Assembly (NCBI GenBank): GCA_019054805.1
Contig: JAHQIY010000012.1
Location: 992,001-1,056,000 of the forward strand
Reading direction: 5' to 3'
DNA from: Brachionus manjavacas
Taxonomy: Eukaryota > Rotifera > Eurotatoria > Ploima > Brachionidae
DNA length: 64,000 nucleotides
Shown here: one piece after another, positions 1 to 12,249 of the stretch
Layout: the number at the start of each line of letters is the position of its first letter
Position numbering within the stretch: the stretch's first letter is position 1
Made by a program: the position numbers and the translations under genes
The notes under the pieces: generated by a model
What the model saw: the letters and a program-made list of their open reading frames with translations, nothing else
What the model was told of the DNA's origin: nothing
The model's database searches: none

Positions 1-625
1 TTAATCAAAGCAAGAGTTAATTTATTAAAAAAAAAATGTTCTTTAATTTTTGTCTTTTGTAAATTATTTAAATTTCATTTTTTGAATCTAAAATTTGGTG
101 AACATTTTTTTTATGTGACCAGCTTTTGGTCCTCAAATATGTGATCAGAGATTATGAGAACCAAATTTTTTACTTGATACTCATGGTCACATTTTTCGTG
201 ATAATTCCACTAGACCCATTTTTTTTTTTTTAATTAGTTTTTTTATTTTTCTTATTTTTTATTAATTTTTTTCTTGTTTATTCGTGTTTAATTTTGTTAT
301 TCTTTTTGTTTCTGTGCACTTGACTTAAAAAGTTAACTGGTGAATAATTACCAGATGAGCCATAGTTTAATTTAATCAAATGATTCTTGCAAGAGTTATG
401 ATGAAAAACAAGCAACAAGGTTTAGGTGAACTTGTTATGGTTTGGATAGGCAGAAAAGGACCAACGAAGCCATATATTGTAGACCAAGATTTTATAAACG
501 ATATTTCAAATTTATGCTTTAAGATGAAACAATAAACTCAACAAAGTACCAGCGCAGAATTTTGTCTTTTGATGGCGTTGAATAAAAAGTTTCAAAAGTT
601 ATCAATAATTATTCATTAAAATAAA
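1..625. other. AT-rich non-coding stretch
   Basis: I see no coding signal. Positions about 110-205 hold several copies of words such as tgtgatca and ggtcacat. The same words recur near 19610-19680, 27180-27300, 28010-28060 and 34955-34990, so this is probably a scrap of a dispersed repeat. Confidence 0.4.
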
Positions 626-3600
626 CAGTGCTTTGCAAAAGTCCAGAATCGGCTAAATTAAGTAATTTTACGTAATCTTACATTATTTTTAGTAAGCTTA
701 CGTAGCCTAACGTTATCTTACGTGAATATTGGCTGCTAAGAACATGTAATTTTCCGTAAAATTACGTTATCTTACATTAAAAAATGTAAATTTTAATAAA
801 ATTATTTCAAAATGCTTACGGCCAAAAAAAATTAGGTTTTAGTAAGAAAAATGTAAAAATTGAGTTCCAAAATTTTCAATTAATTTTTTTTTGAAAAAAT
901 AAAAAAAGCTCAATATGGCAAGTTTTTTTTTCTATTTAACTTTTTTGAAATTTTGAAATTACGTTGTTTCATTAAAACTCAATACTTAAGCATGTTAAAA
1001 TTTGAAATATAATAACGCAATTATTTTTAGAATTGTAAAATAGAAAAAAAAACTTGCCATATTGCGTATCATTTAAAACAAAAAAAATAGTAACTTTATA
1101 TTAAAAATGGTGAAATATGGTAAAAAATGGTGAAATGGCGTATAAAAGAAAATTATAAAAATTTATTTATTCAAAGTCGACTTTGACTTGAGTCCACTCA
1201 AGTCAGATAATTCCAGATAATTCCATGATCTTATTGTATAACAAACAAAATTTTCAAATTATTCATCAAAATTTTGATTTCGGTAGTTTCTAAATGTATA
1301 TTTCTAGTTTTTTTAGTATTACTAAAAAAACTTCGGTTTATTCTTTTTTTAATTTTTAATATTTAGTTAATTTATTTGAATTTAATTCCATCTAAAATTT
1401 AAAAAAGTTAAAATAATGATTACAAATTGATAAGTTTAAGGTTCCCCTAGTTTTATAAACCATTATTAATCGAACAGTTTTCTTACAAGAACTTAAATGA
1501 ATAATTTTTTGATTTTTAAAAAATTACAGTTTTTTGAAAATAACTTTTAAACTATAAGTCACAATCAAGTGATCTAAATAGCATTGTAATCCTTGTTCAA
1601 TTGTCCTTTAGACGATGTTTACATCTAAAAACTTAGGAGACGAGGTCCATTTACCAGTTTTATTCCATATGTTGATCATTCTATGATTAAATACTGATTT
1701 TGTACTAAAAATAAAAAATTAATAAAAATTCCTTTGTCTCTTTCATTTATATGCAAAATTTTCATTGTTATTATGTAAGTTAATTTGTTTTCATAATGGA
1801 ATATTTTTTCAATAAGTTTTGATTGAAGTTATTTTTATTATAACAAAATTAACAGTTTAATCAATTTTCAAGATAAGAGAAAAAATTAATTATCTAATTT
1901 TAATAGATTCATTGTATCGATTTAGTTTATTTCTGTTAGAAATGTCTATTTCTAGTAAACTAGATTCAGCATTTTGCAAAAATTATAAACATAAATAAAA
2001 TTTTTATTCAATTAATTTTTCATCTTTCAAAATAAATTAAAGCACTCGAAAATTAAATAATTTAATAGCAAATTAAGTCATTAAAAATAATTAAGTTTCA
2101 TCGAAACCACGAGAAGAATCTACGAAATGACTTTTTACTAAATTTTATAAGTCAACAATTGGAAATTATTCTGTTTAGTACATTATTTAGCTTTACTTCA
2201 TTGGAAAAATTATCATAGAATTTTTTTTCAAGATAATAATCTCTAGTAATTTCTAATTAATAATAATTGACGCAATATTTGAAATTTTCCTAAAATTTTC
2301 ATCAAAAAAAATTAAAATTACGAGTTACTTTTTTATTCTATCAACTTTGTTAGTTTTTAAATCAAAAACAACTTTAATCTAAATCAATTGAGGCGAATCT
2401 TGTGTTTTTTTAATCGTATTAATTGTCTGTATTTATTTTTTCTTAAATTATTAAATTTTTTTAAAGCATGCACTTTTTGAATTCGAATCAGGCGTATTTT
2501 TTTTGAAATAAATTAATAAATTTTAAAATTTAATTGGTATTAAGAAATTAATATTTTGAAGAACTTATTAAATTGGAAATAAAACAAATTAGAAGCCGGA
2601 TTAAGCTCTAAAAGGTGATAACAAAATATCAAGATGGAGCGAGTCGTTTCAATCAATGATAGGATCCCAATGAAATTGGCAAAATTAGTGAATAAATCAT
2701 AGATTAACAAAATCGATTATTTCAAAAAAATAACCTTTAATCAAAATAAATATCATATTTGAATAATTTTCTTTTTTTTTATAGAAATTAGCTTATTTTT
2801 TTCTATGTCAGTCTGCACAGCTTTGATTTCATTCCGATTCAACTTTTAATTAAATCAGACACTTTTAATTAAATTATAGACTTTTTCAAAATTTGCACAC
2901 AATAAATCTGGTTTAGTTCTTTATTTTTTGCAAGTAGGCAATAAAATAAAATAATTTCTACTCCAGGAGTTAAATTTAGACACGATCATCCAGGAAATTG
3001 TTTCAGCAATTAGGTTTTTCAAGATGTTGACACCATTTTTGCACGGATAGCAAAAGAATAATCAATTTCTATTTATTTTTTATTTTAGTTAAGCCAGAGT
3101 TTCGTGGACTAATTCAAATAATTGATTTTTTAAAATACAATAAAGAGAATTAGAAAAAAATTGAAAAATTTAAGTTTATAATTACAATGCCATGACTATT
3201 CATTATACCTGAATTATTGAAGTATTAGTAAAATTGATTAATTTTTTCTTTGAGAGTTTTTTTTCAAGCTTAATATTATAAATTTTTTTTATTTAAGTAA
3301 AAAAAAGTTTGATTTCAAAGAAAAAAATAAAATTTTTTTAATGAAAAATTTCACTTCAAAAATTATCCACCACATAGGGAATGATATGTAATCTGTTTAT
3401 TTACCTAAATGTTTAGCAACTTTAGTTTACAAAGAGAACTTGTTTTGAGTTAGCTAACTGACTTTAATTATGTCATCTTTGACAAATTCATTGACACAAG
3501 ATTAGGCATGGAACCGAGGTAAATTTTGAATAATATTTAAATTTTTAAAATTAAAGTTTTTCTTTCAATTTTAGTCGTTTTTTTTTCAAGTTTCAAGGTT

Positions 3601-4714
3601 AATCAACAAGCTAGTGTCCTTATCTATTGAATAGACTGATTGACTCTTCATTTATTTCAATTAAAATAGATAATTCTTTAAAATACAATGTATCAAAATG
3701 TTTTATATAAAAGGATTGTTAAAAAAAAAAAAAATTTAATTAATTGATTTGTAAATTAATTTAAATTTATCAAAAATTTTAATTGATTTAAGAAAAATTA
3801 TATTTATATTATTAAAAATAGATGTTTTGAAATGATTGAAGGATAAACACAAACTATCAATAATTCAATTAATTTTGAGAAAAAATTATAAAAAGTTAGC
3901 TCTCCAAACTATGTTTTTGTTTTGGATACAATTAAATTATTTTTATTTCGTAAATTGTATTTAAGGTTTCTTGATTGTGTTTTATTTTCCTTAAACTTTT
4001 CTTTAATAAAATAGGACCATTGTCCGGTTTACATATTTTAAAACCAAATTTTAGGAGTCAAGACAAAAATCTGAGTTGGAACCCAAGTAATCCATATTTC
4101 TAAAGAAAGCTATTTATAAAGTTGTGTTAAAAATTTGAAAATTCAAATTTAAACATTTAAACAAGGCAAAGTAAAATAGATTAAACAGTTTCTGAGTTGT
4201 TAATTTTGGAAAATATTTTACTTACTCAAAAAAATCCAAAAAAAAGGTTTTATTTTTTTGTTAATCTCATTCTATGAATATTTAATCTAGATTTGAAACT
4301 TTTGTGATAAATATGTAAAAAAAGAATTTTTTTTTTTCTTAAACATAATTGTAAATTTAAAAAAATAGGGAAAACAAACAGTACAAAACTTGCCTCTTAT
4401 GAAAAAAAAATATTAGAAATTTAAGAATTTTTTATTTTTTTTTATTTTATTTTTATAAAAATACTTTTGTTCTTTTGTTTGATAGAAATTTTCTAAATGA
4501 TATATTGGAATTTTTTGGCCGTGAGCATTTTTGTTGTGTTTTACATTAAATGACGTAATTTTACGTAATATAACATCATTTTACGTAAGCTTGCATTAAA
4601 TAACATTCTAAATTTGATGTTATTTTATGTAATATTATATCTATTTATATAAAATTAGGCAAAATTACGTAAAATAATGTAAAATTACTCGTTCTGCGGT
4701 TTAAAGAACAACAC
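626..4714. mobile_element. 4.1-kb element with ~200-bp degenerate terminal inverted repeats
   Basis: The left end (626-835) begins CAGTGCTTTGC and is dense in TTACGTAA-type words. It contains a block around 800-830 reading AATGCTTACGGCCAAAAAA. The right end (about 4510-4714), read in reverse complement, begins CAGTGTTGTTC and shows the same order of features: GTAATTTTAC, AAGCTTACGTA, TAATGTAAA, then AATGCTCACGGCCAAAAAA. The arms match over about 200 bp with many substitutions and indels. The termini starting CAGTG and the TA after the right end resemble Tc1/mariner ends, but the left flank is AA. No transposase or other coding sequence is visible between the arms, and the interior is plain AT-rich DNA. 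It could be an old non-autonomous element, or two related short elements that happen to face each other. Confidence 0.45.
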
Positions 4715-7207
4715 TGTATATTCTTTTATTTTTATCTATGTATTTCAAAAAAATATGAAAAAAAAATTTTACGACTGTGATTTTTTTTCTTTTTTTATAA
4801 ATCAAAGTCAAATTAAAAAATAATAATATATACTCACTTTAATTTGCTAATCTTTCATTTATTTTTAAAATTTTTTCTTCAATATTATCAATGAGACTAT
4901 TATTGAATTAAAATCATTATTATTCAAGTGATATTTAAAAGAGTACAAATACCAAAATAATTAATTAATAATTGCATTAAGCTTCAGAGAAATTTAATTT
5001 TTTTCTTAGACGGTCGTGCATTTTAACAAAGTTTTAATTTTTTTGTTAAATAGTAATTTTTTTATAAATTTCTTTATTGACATTAAATATTTCATGAAAT
5101 AATACTAGTATGATAATTTTTGGTACCAAAAAATCCAAAAATACTCTAAATTCTTTTAAATGATAATTTACAAAAAATGTAAATTTTAATTTAAATTATT
5201 TAGTTCAGATGTTAGTTTAATAAATTTTGTCAACAATTAAAAGTAAAAAAAAAGTAAAAAAATCATACCAATCAATCTAAAATCTATTGTAATCTAAAAC
5301 TGTTTTTAAGATTAATTAACTCAAATTTTTTATTTTATATTCTTTTCATAAATGGCTTTATTACAAGGTAAAATTAAAAAAAAAATTTTCAATTTTTTGA
5401 AAATTTATTTTAATTTAATAAAAAAAAATCATGTAGGTAAAAAACAATTTTATTTTTTAATTACAGAATCAAAAAAATTGAAGCATTTCTTTGATTTAAA
5501 ATTTCTTTTATTTAATTATTGACTTTTTGAGTGATTCCAAACAAACGTTTGATTTAAGAAATTATTACGGAAAAACGTAATAAATTAAGTAGATTTAAAA
5601 AATAAAGTAAGTCAAAACCTTTTAGGAAATTCCGTAATCTAATGGGAAACAATTGAGGAAAGTAAACTTAGGAATTTTGAAAATTTCTCGGGCCAAAAGG
5701 CATAATTTTCAATTAATCTCGAAAATTTTCTCTCGATTTCCAGAAAACAGGATTTAATTATTAAAAAAGTTCCCGATTGAAAGTGATATTTAAAAGAGTA
5801 AAAATACCAAATATGTTTTTTTGCGTAATGTTTCTTTTTATTAAATTAATAAAAAAAAATTGACAGCCACTCTAACAAATTAAATATAAATAAAAGTTAG
5901 TTTTTAGAAAGCTTCCTTTCAACGCTTTGGCGTTGAATTTTAGAAAGTATTTAATCTTCGATACTTTAATTTGCCTCATTTGTATTTATCTATTATAAAT
6001 TTTCCTTTAGATTTAATTCTTTTTTGAATACTCAATTTGTGTGTACCTTTTGGCATTTTTAATTCAAAACCATTTAGTTGAATTTACAATAACCCAAGAT
6101 TTTCATCTTAAAATTTAAATAGAACGAAAAAGAATACCCGATATTTTTATCTAGGACTCAAAACGCGGCCCTGACATGTGCTTGAAAAAAATTTACTTGG
6201 AGCTGGATCGATAATTCAGATATTAAATGCTTTATTAAAATATTATTAATTGATATTTATTTAAAAAAACGTAGGCAACATATTATTAAATAGAAATATT
6301 AAGTAAACCTGTTATATTTTAATTTACGATTGAAAAAAATTGGGTTTTATTTTTAAATTAAAAAAGTTAAGCTGACAGATTATTAAGGTTTTACTTTATT
6401 ATTTGTGCATTTAGATTTTAAGAGACAAAGTGAGTACCGTATAACCTTGAAAGCTACTCAGGGCTTATAGTGTGTATTTGCCTAATACCCCTCTTATAAT
6501 ATACAATCTAACCTCATGTATTTAGAAAAAAAATTGTGTTTTAGCCCGGAGTTGTATAAAAAAAAATTTTCAAGTAATTTTACAGCAATATTGACTTTTA
6601 AATTATAACCCCGTCATTTTCTCGTTTGAGTTCCTTGAGGTAGTTTGCAAGGTTTTAGAGTAAAATTTTTATGGAAAAAAAATCGCGACAATTTTAAAAT
6701 TTTTGGACACCTGACTGATGCGATCTCTTTAGAAATTCTGTTATTTTGTTCTAAAAAATGTTGAGAATTACTAAATAGATAAAATTGGATACTATTGGAA
6801 AAATTTTGTGACCAGAAAAATTAGAACAACTCATTTTTGGATTTAATGTTCGGTAAAAGGATTTTTATAGTAAATAATAATTTAGATTAAAATAATAATT
6901 TAGAAAAAAAATTTTCTAGTCACTTTCTCTTTTTTATATTAAAAATTTTATGAAGGTTAATTTAATGATAAAAAATTATTAAGATGTTGTTTTTTGATCA
7001 TAAAATTAACCTTCAAAAACGAATCAGGTAATTAATATGATTACTGGCCCACAAAGTTGTTTTAGATTTTATTTTGATTTTGTGAAATTTTTGGATACAT
7101 GAAAAAACAGTGAAAATGTGTCGGGCCTTGATCTCAATTCTTTTCTTGACGATTTTTAATTTAAATAGAAAAAATTGATCAAGTAAGAAAAAAATTAAAA
7201 AAATTAA
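4715..7207. other. AT-rich non-coding stretch
   Basis: I see no gene, strong repeat or coding-like frame here. The sequence is A/T homopolymer-rich and all frames are closed frequently. Confidence 0.5.
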
Positions 7208-7318
7208 TTTATTATTGTTTATTTATTTATTTAAAAAATAATTTAGGATTTGGACTCCAGGACAGTTTGGAGCGGTTTAATCCCTCTTTTCAGCCCTCTT
7301 ATTTTTGATTAAATAAAG
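7208..7318 (-). mobile_element. LINE 3'-tail fragment
   Basis: Read on the minus strand, 7318-7208 runs AGAGGG, then CCGCTCCAAACTGTCCTGGAGTCC, then a tail of AATAAATAA-like repeats. It aligns with the 3' end of the LINE at 37015-37090 (AGAGGGTCTACACC, then CCGTCCTGGAGTTAATCTCC, then an AT tail). No coding part remains, so this is either a severely 5'-truncated insertion or the last surviving piece of one. The short GGAG hairpin followed by an AAATAAA tail is shared by several other LINE ends in this window. Confidence 0.45.
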
Positions 7319-8900
7319 TTAGGATGCTTTTTGATTAAAAATTTTCAAATACGCTAATATTATTATTAATTTTTATTTATTCTATTTTGTTTGGAGTTTT
7401 TTTAAATCTGACAGGGTCGCTGATTAAAAATTTTCGCAGCGATTTTTATTATTTCTGTAAGTTCAAAAAATTAAAAAATTATAAAATTGAAAAAAAATTG
7501 ATTATTTCTTTACAATGTCTCTAGTTAATGTTTATTTCAATTGATGTCAATGTTTTTTACCTTTTGACTGAAGCAATTGCACCCCAATTTAAATTAATTA
7601 AATATAATGTAGGCACTTCTATCAAAGAATAATTATTAAAAAAAAAGAAATTTAAACAGAAAAATAAAAATCAAATTTTACTTAATTCATGTTAATTTTT
7701 TTTTAATTTAAAGTTTAGAAAAAGATTAAGTAGCGTTGCTTTTAAGTTAAATACAGATGCTATCAATTGTCAACGAAAAAAAAATAAACAAAACTAAAGA
7801 AAATCACATTTCTTCTGTCTTACAGTAAAAGTAAGAAAAATTGTTTATTTTTTGTTCTTAATTGAAAAAATATTTTAATGTTCTATTTTTTAAATTTAAT
7901 ATTTTTTACCAAAAGTATGTTGACTCATTTTTTGATACTTTTTATATTATTTTTTAATATTTGGAACAACAAGTAATAAATAAAAAAACAAAACAAGCAA
8001 CGATACTTTAAATTTATTAGATTTGCCGTAATTTTTAATTAATTAAATTAATTAAATTTTTGTAAAGATTTTTATTCAAAGTAGACAAAAACATTTCATG
8101 GAATTTTTTTTAAATTTAAAGAAAGAAAAAAAATTTAACATTTAAATTAAAATTAAAACTATCGTATTCTACTCTTTTTTTTTTAATTTTTGTTTTATTT
8201 TATTTTAATTTTTTTCATATCGCCTACAAGGCGTCCATTGAATAAAACAATAAATAAAATGAATGCTTGGATATAAAAAATCAAAGATTTGGACTTAAAT
8301 CAATGAATTAAAGTTTGTTAGTGATTCATTTTGCTAAATTAATTTTTTACAGATAATTTGAATGTTTATTTTTTAATCACATATTTTTAGAAGAAATTTA
8401 TTTTTGGTGTTTTTCAGTTTTTCTTTATTAACATCAATATAAAATTATTTGAATTAAAACGATTAGATTTCAGCTAAATTGATTTTATAAAGAAATCGGA
8501 ATTTTATATATGATGAAATGATATCAATTAAAGATCCTTTCATTTTTTTAGATAAATATTTAAAATAAAATTATTAGAGAAAAAGAAAGTTTTATCTTTA
8601 TGATACCATTAATTGAAAGTAAATACAAAAACAAAAGTAATAATTCAGAAGAAATACTCTTAAAGTAAAAGAGATTTTTTTATACACTCAATTATTTATC
8701 TTTTATTTTTAGAAGCTTAAACATTACGATAACTTTTTGTAAATTACTGCTTATTTTGAAAATAACATAGAATATTGAACAAATCACATAAATTAAGCAA
8801 AATGAAGGTTCAAAAAATTCTACAAGTTCGTTCAAATACACCAGCTTTAAGAGTATTCAAAAATTAATTTTTTTTTAAAAATTTAGTTATCGTTATGAAA
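7319..8900. other. AT-rich non-coding stretch
   Basis: Nothing recognisable was found. Long A and T runs dominate and no frame stays open in a coding-like way. Confidence 0.5.
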
Positions 8901-8915
8901 ATTTTTTCTTCTTAT

Positions 8916-9432
8916 TCACTCTTTGTGGAGCATCACTTTTGCTTTACCCTTGCTTCTCCGCATGTCATTCTCAATTCGATGAGCTCTTTCGTGATTGTTG
9001 ACCTTCATGTTACTGTTGGTCATCCTACCTTGCGTCGCTCTTGAGGTGTCCATTGAAGGGCTTTTTTGGTATTCGTGTTTTTTACATTCTAAGTACATTC
9101 CCAAGCCATCGCTGTCTTTTGTTCTTAATACACTGACTTAATGGCTCGGTAATTGTTCTTATGTATTAGGACTGTTCCCGTCCAGAATTTTGATGATGAA
9201 TTCGATGATGTTCCTAAGTGAAAATATCTGGTCTATGCATCCTCTACCTCGTCTAAATCCTGCTTGTTCTTCTCTTAGTATAACATCCAAAGTGTTCCTG
9301 ATTCTTTCCAGAATTATGCTGCAGAACGCCTTGCTTTGGTATTGATAGCAGTGCTATTCCTCGCCAATTGTCACAGATAATTGTGTTGCCTTTATTAGGG
9401 AGCTTGGCCATTAGGTCATGAGAATTATTTGA
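8916..9432 (-). pseudogene. Broken RTE-like LINE reverse transcriptase
   Basis: Translating the minus strand from 9432 gives LPNKGNTIICDNWRGIALLSIP. After a frameshift near 9335 it continues with EEQAGFRRGRGCIDQIF and SLRNIIEF. These are conserved blocks near the start of the reverse transcriptase domain in RTE/BovB-like and related LINEs. The catalytic palm (motifs A to C with the YADD box) is missing. At 9110-8960 the sequence jumps to RWLGNVLRM and RIPKKPFNGHLKS, which resembles the C-terminal tail typical of the same proteins. The copy is therefore frameshifted and internally deleted and cannot be functional. No target-site duplication was recognised. Confidence 0.75.
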
Positions 9433-10432
9433 GTTAGTCAAAAATTTTTTAATTTTTTTTTGTTTTTACTTTAATTTTTTATTAAAAAAATTTGGAGAAC
9501 ATCCTATTTATTATTTAAAATAGATAAATGAAAAAATAAATGACAAAACAAAAATAAAATAGCTTATAAAATTTAAAATTTTCAAAATTTAAAGTATTTT
9601 TAAAATTTGTTGCTGATGATTTCTTTTCAGAAATTCAAAGGAATGAATTCTAAATAAATATAAATACATCAACTTATGGGGTTAAAATACAAACTGGATA
9701 AGAATGCCAGATATATTGTGAAAAAAATTTGTAAAAGTTTATCAAAAGAGAATTTCAGCCCTTGGAGTTATTATTATTTAAATGTGGATGAAACAAGGAT
9801 GAATTGCTCGAAATTTAAAGATTTTTGTGACTTTAAAAATAGCAATTAAAATAAATTTTTATTGATTGATAAGTTTTTAAATTTAAAATTGGTGAATCAA
9901 GATTACGAGACCTTAAACAAAAAAAATTTTTAGCCTTTCTAAAAAATAATTTTTTTTGGTCTTAATAGATTATTTAAATTTCTGGACTTGTTAATGTTAT
10001 ATTTTTTTTTTATAAATTCATCAATCTAAGGGTCTTTTTTGAAAAAAATATTCAATTTTTATTAATTTTTTAATTAGTTTTGACGTTTTAGCTTTTTTAA
10101 GAAAACGCTCGAATTTTTACGGAAAATTTTAGCATAACTTTTGAACTAAATTATTTTATCTTAACAAAATAACATGGATAGATTTTTAGTTCTTGTATTT
10201 TTCTTCTGATTAGAAAAACTTGTCTTTTTTTAATTTTAAAGAAGCATTACTTTTTTATTTATTTGTAAATTTTAAAATTAAATTTTTTCTTTGTTCTTTC
10301 TTCACTCAGCTGCCAGTTCAACTCTCCAACTAACTCTTTCTTCTTAGATACATGAACCTACCACATCAGAACTCAAAACCAAGACAATTCAGCTAATTAA
10401 ACGATTTCTTAACATTAAATATTAAATTAGAC
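9433..10432. other. AT-rich non-coding stretch
   Basis: No coding-like frame, no recognisable transposon domain and no clear repeat beyond A/T runs. Confidence 0.5.
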
Positions 10433-10551
10433 CAGAGTTGTTTAAAAGTCACAAGTCTCAAGTCAAGTCCAATTTTGGAAATTTTAAATTTAAAAAAAAA
10501 ATTTAAAAGTCCGAACTTGGATTCTCATTTGGACCTTTTAAACAACTCTGA
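10433..10551. repeat. Short foldback repeat (CAGAGTTGTT family)
   Basis: The left end reads CAGAGTTGTTTAAAAGTC and the right end GACCTTTTAAACAACTCTG, so the ends are inverted copies about 120 bp apart. The interior contains CACAAGTCTCAAGTCAAGTCC. The same words (TTGTT, GTCACAA, CTCAAGTCAAGTC) recur at 12124-12240, 29995-30335 and, inverted, at 60440-60545. This suggests a small dispersed MITE-like family. No coding capacity. Confidence 0.5.
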
Positions 10552-12123
10552 ATTAAACAAAAGATCAAAGCTTCATAAATTTTCTGAGAACGCAAATTGG
10601 GAATAAGTTTTCAATCACATACTAATTTAGAATTATTGTATTTCAGTTAAGAACATTTTTAGCAAATTGTACTCTAAAGTTTACAGACAGTATATTTGAA
10701 TCAGTTTTACATTTAAAATTCTTTACCTCTAAATCAAACATTTTTTATCAATTTAATGAATTGCTGTCAAACTTTTGGTACATGATTTGATTGGCAAAAG
10801 CGCAAGGAAATTTTGGATTCAAGTTCAATTTAAAAAAAAGGAGAAAAATAACATAATATCATTTAATAGATCATTTAAGCTATTAAAATATTTTTTTAAA
10901 TTAATCAATATTTGAAAATAAAAAATAGTTTTTCTGTTTTATTTTGACAAGTCAAATATATTAGGTTTATATTATAAAAACGGAGATAACTAATTTATTT
11001 TTACTTTGTTTAATTTTGATTTTCAATTAAATAAAAAATTTAGCTATTTTTGAAATGGATAAATTGGTGAGAATAAGGACAAGAACCCTTGAAAAATCCC
11101 AAATTAATTCAAAATAAAACAAAACTTTAGTTACATTTCTCTTGAGAAATAATATTTTTCGAAACATCGATTTTGATAAATTTAATATCAAAAAAGTTGA
11201 CTTACATTAGGCAATTCATGTGGATTTTTGAACTAAATAAAAGAGAAAGTACGAAAAGAAATGAGGATTTTGGCACTCAAGCATTTTTATGCTTTTTCAT
11301 TTCATGACAGATCATTTTTTAAAAATATGAAATTTCTCAAAAGTATTTAAGAGAACAAGATTAGATTTTAAAAAATTATAAAATGTTTATTTTTATATTT
11401 TTTTTAATTATTGCTAAGATTCCTTGGCAAGGTTTCTTTGCAGAAATCAAAAGAGATAATCTTAATAAAAACAGTGTATAAAGCTAATTAAATTATATCT
11501 AAGAAAAAAATTATCAAAAATTTTAAGTGCTTTTTGAGGTAATACAGAGCGCATTTGAGTTTTTTCTTAAGTTTTTTTATTACTGATTCGTATTTATAAT
11601 CTGAACCTTTTATTTTTCATTAGAATAATTATTAACATTTAACATAGAAAAGTGGAAGAAGTTTATATTTTCATTTTTTTAGATTTTTTATGCAATATTT
11701 CAAAATAATTTTATTTTTTTCAAATTATTTTTCATTTTGATTTTAAAATAATTGGGAAATTTTTAAAAAAATTTTGAAAAAATGTAAAAATGTAAAATTA
11801 TTTTTATTTTGCCGAAAGGTGTTAATCAATAATTTAAAAATGAAAAAAAAAATATGAGCGATTAAAGCTTTTTATTTAAGTACCGCTTTTATTTTTCATC
11901 TAATTTTTTTATTTTTTCTTTAATTTATTTTAATATAAATTCGAAGTGATTTTTTTTTGATATTTTTTCAAAATTTACATTAATTTTTGGCCTCAAATTC
12001 AACTTCATTTTGAACTACATTTACTTTTTGAGCTTTAATTTCTTCCATTTCATCAAATTGATTCAAAATTCAGTTAGATTTTGGGTAATTTATTTCGATT
12101 TTGTTACTCAGTTGGTTTCACCC

Positions 12124-12240
12124 ATAGTTGTTCAAATGTCACAAGGTCAAAGTCAAGTCAAGCTGCTAATTTGACACTTGATTTTCATATTTTTTTTTTG
12201 AAAAATGTCATTTCAAGACTTTGACTTGAAAAAGACTTGT
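12124..12240. repeat. Related AAGTCAAGTC repeat
   Basis: It contains TAGTTGTTCAAATGTCACAAGGTCAAAGTCAAGTCAAG, whose order of words matches the left half of the repeat at 10433. The right side carries the inverted form (AAGACTTTGACTTGAAAAAGAC). It is probably a diverged member of the same foldback family. Confidence 0.4.
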
Positions 12241-12249
12241 TTAATTTAA

